Part shown: piece by piece, positions 61,918 through 64,000 of the stretch
Position numbering within the stretch: position 1 is the stretch's first letter
How the letters are laid out: each line of letters starts with the position of its first letter
Source of the DNA: Actinomadura madurae
Lineage (GTDB): Bacteria > Actinomycetota > Actinomycetes > Streptosporangiales > Streptosporangiaceae
Direction of reading: 5' to 3'
Assembly (NCBI RefSeq): GCF_900115095.1
Contig: NZ_FOVH01000010.1
Span: forward strand, 62,001 to 126,000
Length of the DNA stretch: 64,000 nucleotides
Position numbers and translations under genes: made by a program
Notes under the pieces: generated by a model
The model's input: the letters and a program-made list of their open reading frames with translations, nothing else
Told to the model about the DNA's origin: nothing
Databases searched by the model: none

Positions 61918-62675
61918 ATGGACGGTCGTCAGGTGGCGGTGGTCACCGCCGCCGCGGGGGCGGGCATCGGCAGCGCGGTGGCGCGCCGGCTCGCCGCCGA
62001 CGGATTCGACGTCGTGATCACCGACGCGCACGAACGCCGCGCCGAGGAACTGGCGGCCGGGCTGGAGGCCCGGCACGGCCGCCCGTTCCTCGCCCGGCCC
62101 CTCGACGTCACCGACGAACGGGCGGTCGAACGGGTCATGGACGATGTGGTGGCCGCGCGCGGCAGCCTGAACGTCCTGGTCAACAACGCGGGCTGGAGCA
62201 AGATCGAGCCGGTGACCGGATGTCGGGGGAGACCTGGCGGCGCTGCCTGGACGTGGACCTCAACGGCACCTTCTACGCGATGCGGTACGCCCTGCCCCAC
62301 ATGATCGAGTCCGGGGCGGGCGCGGTGGTCAACATCAGCTCGATCGCCGCCTGGGAGACCAGCGTCGAGCACGGAGCCGCGTACTCGGCCGCAAAGGCCG
62401 GAGTGCTGGCGCTGACGCGCGTGGCGGCGGCGGAGAACGGCCGGCACGGAGTCCGGGTCAACGCGATCGCCCCCGGCCTGATCTACAACGACTTCCTCCG
62501 CAAGATCTACCCCGACGACTTCTTCGACGGCTACGCCGAGGAACGCTCCCGGGTGGGCAGGGTCGGTCGCCCGGACGACGTGGCGGCGCTCGTGTCGTTC
62601 CTGGCCGGGCCGGAGGCGGGGTACATCACCGGCGAGGTCTACGGGATCAGCGGCGGGGTGGCCCCCCATGCCTGA
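61918..62675 (+). pseudogene. Short-chain dehydrogenase, frameshifted
   Basis: An SDR-family oxidoreductase split between two frames. Frame 1 (61918-62217) has the cofactor motif TAAAGAGIGSAVARRLA, LDVTDERAVERVMDD and LNVLVNNAGWSKIEPVT. At about 62218 one base is missing and the protein continues from 62220 (MSGETWRRCLDVDLNGTFYA) with the catalytic Ser in VVNISSIAAWE, YSAAKAG (Tyr and Lys) and the ending FLAGPEAGYITGEVYGISGG. All active-site residues are present when the frames are joined, so the break is recent or a sequence error. The end overlaps the amidase start by eight bases. Confidence 0.85.
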
Positions 62676-64000
62676 GCATCCCCTGGAGCTTCCCGTCCGC
62701 GCTCTCACCAGGGCATTCGCCGACGGCACCCTCTCACCGTCCGAGTTCACCGCCGAGGTCCTGGAGCGCATCGGCCGGCTCGACCCGTACCTGCACGCCT
62801 ACCTCACCGTGACCGGCGACCTCGCCCGTGAGCAGGCGAGGCGTGCCACCGAGACGTACCGGCGCGGCGAGTGGGACACCCGGCGCGCACCCCTGCTCGG
62901 AGTACCGGTATCGATCAAGGACGCCTTCCACCTCCGGGGCGTGGAGACCACGCTGGGCTCGCTGGTGCACCGCGGAGAGATCGCCGAGAGCGACTCGGGC
63001 GTCGTCCGCAGGCTCCGCGCGGCGGGCGGCGTCTTCACCGGGAAGACCAACACCGCCGAGTTCGGGCAGTCCGCGACCACCGACAACCTGCTCGGTCCCG
63101 CCACGGGCAACCCCTGGGACCCGGACCGCACCGCCGGCGGCTCCAGCGGCGGCGCCGCCGCCTCCGTCGCCGCCGGCATGGCCGCCGTGGCGGTCGGGTC
63201 GGACGGCGGCGGCTCCGTCCGCATTCCCGCCGCGTTCTGCGGGCTCGTCGGCGTGAAGCCGACCTGGGGCCTGTGCCCCGACGAAGGCGGCTTCCGTGCG
63301 ATGACCGAGTTCGCCTCGCCCGGGCCGCTGACCCGGTACGTCGACGACGCCCGGGTGATGCTCGGAGTCCTCGCCGACTCCGGCTACCCGCGTCGCAAGG
63401 TGCCGACCGGGCTGCGCGTCGCCTGGTGCCCGCGTCCAGAGGACCGCCCGGTGGACCCCGGCGTGGCCGCCCTCGTCAAGGAGATCGCCATGCTCCTCGC
63501 CGAGCAGGGACACCGGGTCGAGGAGCACGACGCGCCCGTCGAAGGCTGGCAGGAGATCTTCGGTCCTCTCGTCCTGGACGACGAGGACCGCGAGCGCAGG
63601 CACCTCCTCGTCGAGTCGCCCGACCTGATCACCGGATATCAGCTGAGCACGCTGCGTGCGGCCCGCCACCTGCCCGCCGCCGAGGTGGACGCCGCACGCC
63701 GGGCCCTGCCCCGCTACCGTGCGCGGGCCGAGGCACTGTTCGAGTCGATCGACATCCTCGTCACCCCGGCGACCGCCGTTCCGGCCTTCCCGCTGGGAGA
63801 GCGCCCGAGGCGAATCGATGGACAGCCCGTGTCCTCACTGTGGGGCGCCTTTCCGTTCGCCGTGCCGTTCAACGTCGCGGGCGTACCGGCCCTCAGCCTG
63901 CCCTGCGGCACCACCGCGAGCGGCCTGCCGGTGGGCGTCCAGCTCGTTGCCGCGCCGCGGGCCGAGCAACTGCTGCTGGACGTCGCCGAGGACATCGAGG
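62668..64000 (+). CDS. Amidase-signature family enzyme, right end cut by window
   Basis: At least 444 codons of an amidase-signature hydrolase, the reading frame running off the window. The Ser-cis-Ser-Lys triad is visible: Lys84 (VPVSIKDAF), cis-Ser160 in TAGGSSGGAAASVAAG and nucleophile Ser183 in GSDGGGSVRIPAAF. Late conserved parts VTPATAVPAFPLGE and FNVAGVPALSLPCG are present; only the last 20-40 residues seem missing. It hydrolyses an amide to acid plus amine or ammonia. Its position as last known gene of the TetR-controlled operon suggests that the operon degrades an amide or a related compound. The ATG overlaps the SDR stop. Confidence 0.92.
   Translation, partial: MPEHPLELPVRALTRAFADGTLSPSEFTAEVLERIGRLDPYLHAYLTVTGDLAREQARRATETYRRGEWDTRRAPLLGVPVSIKDAFHLRGVETTLGSLVHRGEIAESDSGVVRRLRAAGGVFTGKTNTAEFGQSATTDNLLGPATGNPWDPDRTAGGSSGGAAASVAAGMAAVAVGSDGGGSVRIPAAFCGLVGVKPTWGLCPDEGGFRAMTEFASPGPLTRYVDDARVMLGVLADSGYPRRKVPTGLRVAWCPRPEDRPVDPGVAALVKEIAMLLAEQGHRVEEHDAPVEGWQEIFGPLVLDDEDRERRHLLVESPDLITGYQLSTLRAARHLPAAEVDAARRALPRYRARAEALFESIDILVTPATAVPAFPLGERPRRIDGQPVSSLWGAFPFAVPFNVAGVPALSLPCGTTASGLPVGVQLVAAPRAEQLLLDVAEDIE

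Overview
The window is high-GC DNA (roughly 70% G+C) with frequent GTG starts, short intergenic gaps and ATGA/TGATG stop-start overlaps. Gene families (mycofactocin system, NDMA-type alcohol dehydrogenase, peptidase inhibitor I36, SARP-era actinobacterial STAND/TPR protein) point to an actinomycete, most likely of the Streptosporangiales/Thermomonosporaceae type (for example Actinomadura). The genus is an inference. No rRNA, tRNA or CRISPR array was found.

Layout. 1-1.8 kb: a truncated GlxA-type regulator divergent from a RibD-like reductase and a cysteine dioxygenase-like protein. 1.8-5.1 kb (minus strand): a compact locus that looks dedicated to one secreted, eight-cysteine peptide: membrane-anchored thioredoxin-like protein, ABC exporter, 73-aa precursor with an AWA cleavage site, and signal peptidase I. 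5.4-12.8 kb: an odd protein with IF-2-like beta-barrel repeats, a secreted hydrolase, a secreted L-type-lectin-like protein, an I36 protease inhibitor and an AraC regulator. 12.8-19.2 kb: an accessory patch with degenerate ISL3, IS701-like and IS5 transposase fragments around a RibD/AraC pair and a 936-aa STAND (NB-ARC)-TPR protein.

19.2-41.4 kb is an alcohol/C1 oxidation region. It holds two iron-type alcohol dehydrogenases (one of the NDMA-dependent methanol dehydrogenase type), a two-component system, a MoxR/VWA pair with His-rich tracts, the mycofactocin cofactor genes mftM, mftA, B, C, D and F (no mftE), an aldehyde dehydrogenase with a DUF779 partner, acetyl-CoA synthetase, a short adenylate kinase, and two GAF/winged-helix activators. 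The logic is alcohol to aldehyde (electrons to mycofactocin), aldehyde to acid, acid to acyl-CoA, with adenylate kinase recycling the AMP. A shared 18-bp motif precedes both alcohol dehydrogenases.

41.5-55 kb holds two complete paralogous N,N-dimethylformamidase loci (dmfA1-dmfA2, each near a LuxR regulator). They enclose a copper amine oxidase, a small membrane protein with a sodium:solute symporter, and a DAPG-hydrolase-like enzyme. The picture is uptake and breakdown of amides and amines to formate, amines and aldehydes, which connects naturally to the neighbouring C1 oxidation genes. Part of the dmfA1 promoter/leader is duplicated upstream of the amine oxidase.

55-64 kb is a catabolic cluster: TetR, MHS-type transporter, second TetR, acyl-CoA synthetase, alpha/beta hydrolase, luciferase-like flavin oxidoreductase, a frameshifted short-chain dehydrogenase and an amidase cut by the window end. 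Two pairs of 12-bp palindromes with identical 22-bp spacing mark the probable TetR regulon.
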